Positions 63,491 to 64,000 of a stretch of DNA of 64,000 bases are shown in pieces; position 1 is the first letter of the stretch, and each line of letters opens with the position of its first letter. The position numbers and the translations under genes were made by a program. This stretch comes from Branchiostoma belcheri (taxonomy: Eukaryota; Chordata; Leptocardii; Amphioxiformes; Branchiostomatidae): positions 227,388 through 291,387 of the forward strand of contig NW_017803069.1 of NCBI RefSeq assembly GCF_001625305.1. The letters run 5' to 3'. The notes under the pieces were generated by a model that saw nothing but the letters and a program-made list of their open reading frames with translations, ran no database searches and was not told where the DNA came from.

Positions 63491-63799
63491 GTAAACTTCT
63501 CAATCTGCAACTCTCCAAGCAGAGGTTCGGGTTTTAGCTTAGGCTTTTTATCGGGCTTTCTTTATTGGGGGCCTGCAGGGGGGGGGGGGTCCGAGACAAC
63601 GCTCTACGCTAAATCATGAGAGCCGGTTACGTATTACGGAAGCCTCTCGATTATATACGCTTTACGATGAATTCCAAGTGGCTACAACGCATTATGTAGA
63701 ATTAAAACGGCTAATACGCTCTGCGCAAATGCGCCAATTACGCTCTAGGAAAAGGGCATGCGGGCCCCTTTATTGCACTGGAATCTTTCTTTACGTTGG
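63491..63799 (+). other. Start of intron 7
   Basis: A G10 run at about 63580 and three variants of a GCTAAAT/TACGCTCT motif (63605-63745). Nothing else recognised. Confidence 0.4.
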
Positions 63800-64000
63800 A
63801 ACATTGCAGTCTATAGGTTCTATTGCTGTAACTTTGCTTTGCCATGGACAACTCTGAAATGCAATAGTAAGTCATGGTAAAGTCGTACCACAAACTTCCA
63901 TGCGAAGTTTACTTCTCTGCACACGAACATCGCGTTTATGAACCTCCATTAGAGGTCGACATCTTGTCTAGTGTTCAATGCCAGCTAAAAGTTTGATGAG
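63800..64000 (-). repeat. Inverted, uninterrupted copy of the unit at 51797-52250
   Basis: GGTTCTATTGCTGTAACTTTG, AACTTCCATGCGAAGTTTAC, CTGCACACGAACATCGCG and CTAAAAGTTTGATGAG are, in reverse, the blocks around the LINE at 51938-52209. It may continue beyond the window edge. AAACTTCCATGCGAAGTTT is also a local palindrome. Confidence 0.7.

Overview
The window reads as animal nuclear DNA, most likely from a lancelet (Branchiostoma) or a close invertebrate chordate. The support is one split gene with a secreted receptor-type product, GT-AG introns, no bacterial-style gene packing, and a very dense mix of decayed CR1/L2-like, L1/Tx1-like and RTE-like LINEs, tRNA-derived SINEs and short inverted-repeat DNA transposons. 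The lancelet assignment is inference from the repeat style, not proven by any single gene.

The only gene I can support is on the + strand. It starts at 21390 with a signal peptide and runs off the right edge. Seven coding exons (21390-21501, 58509-58664, 60756-60890, 61624-61755, 62302-62439, 62869-62993, 63332-63490) splice in frame into 319 residues of an extracellular ANF-receptor (periplasmic-binding-protein type I) fold. This is best explained as the amino-terminal domain of an ionotropic glutamate receptor; the pore and ligand-binding core would lie downstream. Intron 1 is about 37 kb, while introns 2-6 are about 0.3-2.1 kb.

Layout: 1-21389 is upstream intergenic DNA made mostly of repeats. 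21390-21501 is exon 1. 21502-58508 is the giant first intron, with repeat families almost end to end. 58509-63490 holds exons 2-7. 63491-64000 is intron 7.

Repeat families defined here by comparing copies within the window: (1) TA-flanked inverted-repeat elements of about 0.5 kb (family TA1, termini AGGCCACAGCAAGTAA) and a shorter relative (TA2, termini GGCCATGTTGATT). (2) TTAA-flanked inverted-repeat elements (TTAA-A, B and C). (3) 5'-truncated CR1/L2-like LINE ends whose 3' tail is a hairpin-rich sequence followed by ATACAG hexamers. (4) tRNA-like SINEs. (5) Penelope-like terminal fragments in head-to-head pairs. (6) Several unclassified families (D, E, G, H).

The most interesting signals are three tandem units ending at the exon 2 splice acceptor, each carrying a TTACAG acceptor-like end; a 10-copy, 50-bp satellite grown from the LINE 3' tail inside intron 1; LINE and MITE insertions with both filled and empty sites present in the window; and a TTAA element ending 44 bp before exon 3.
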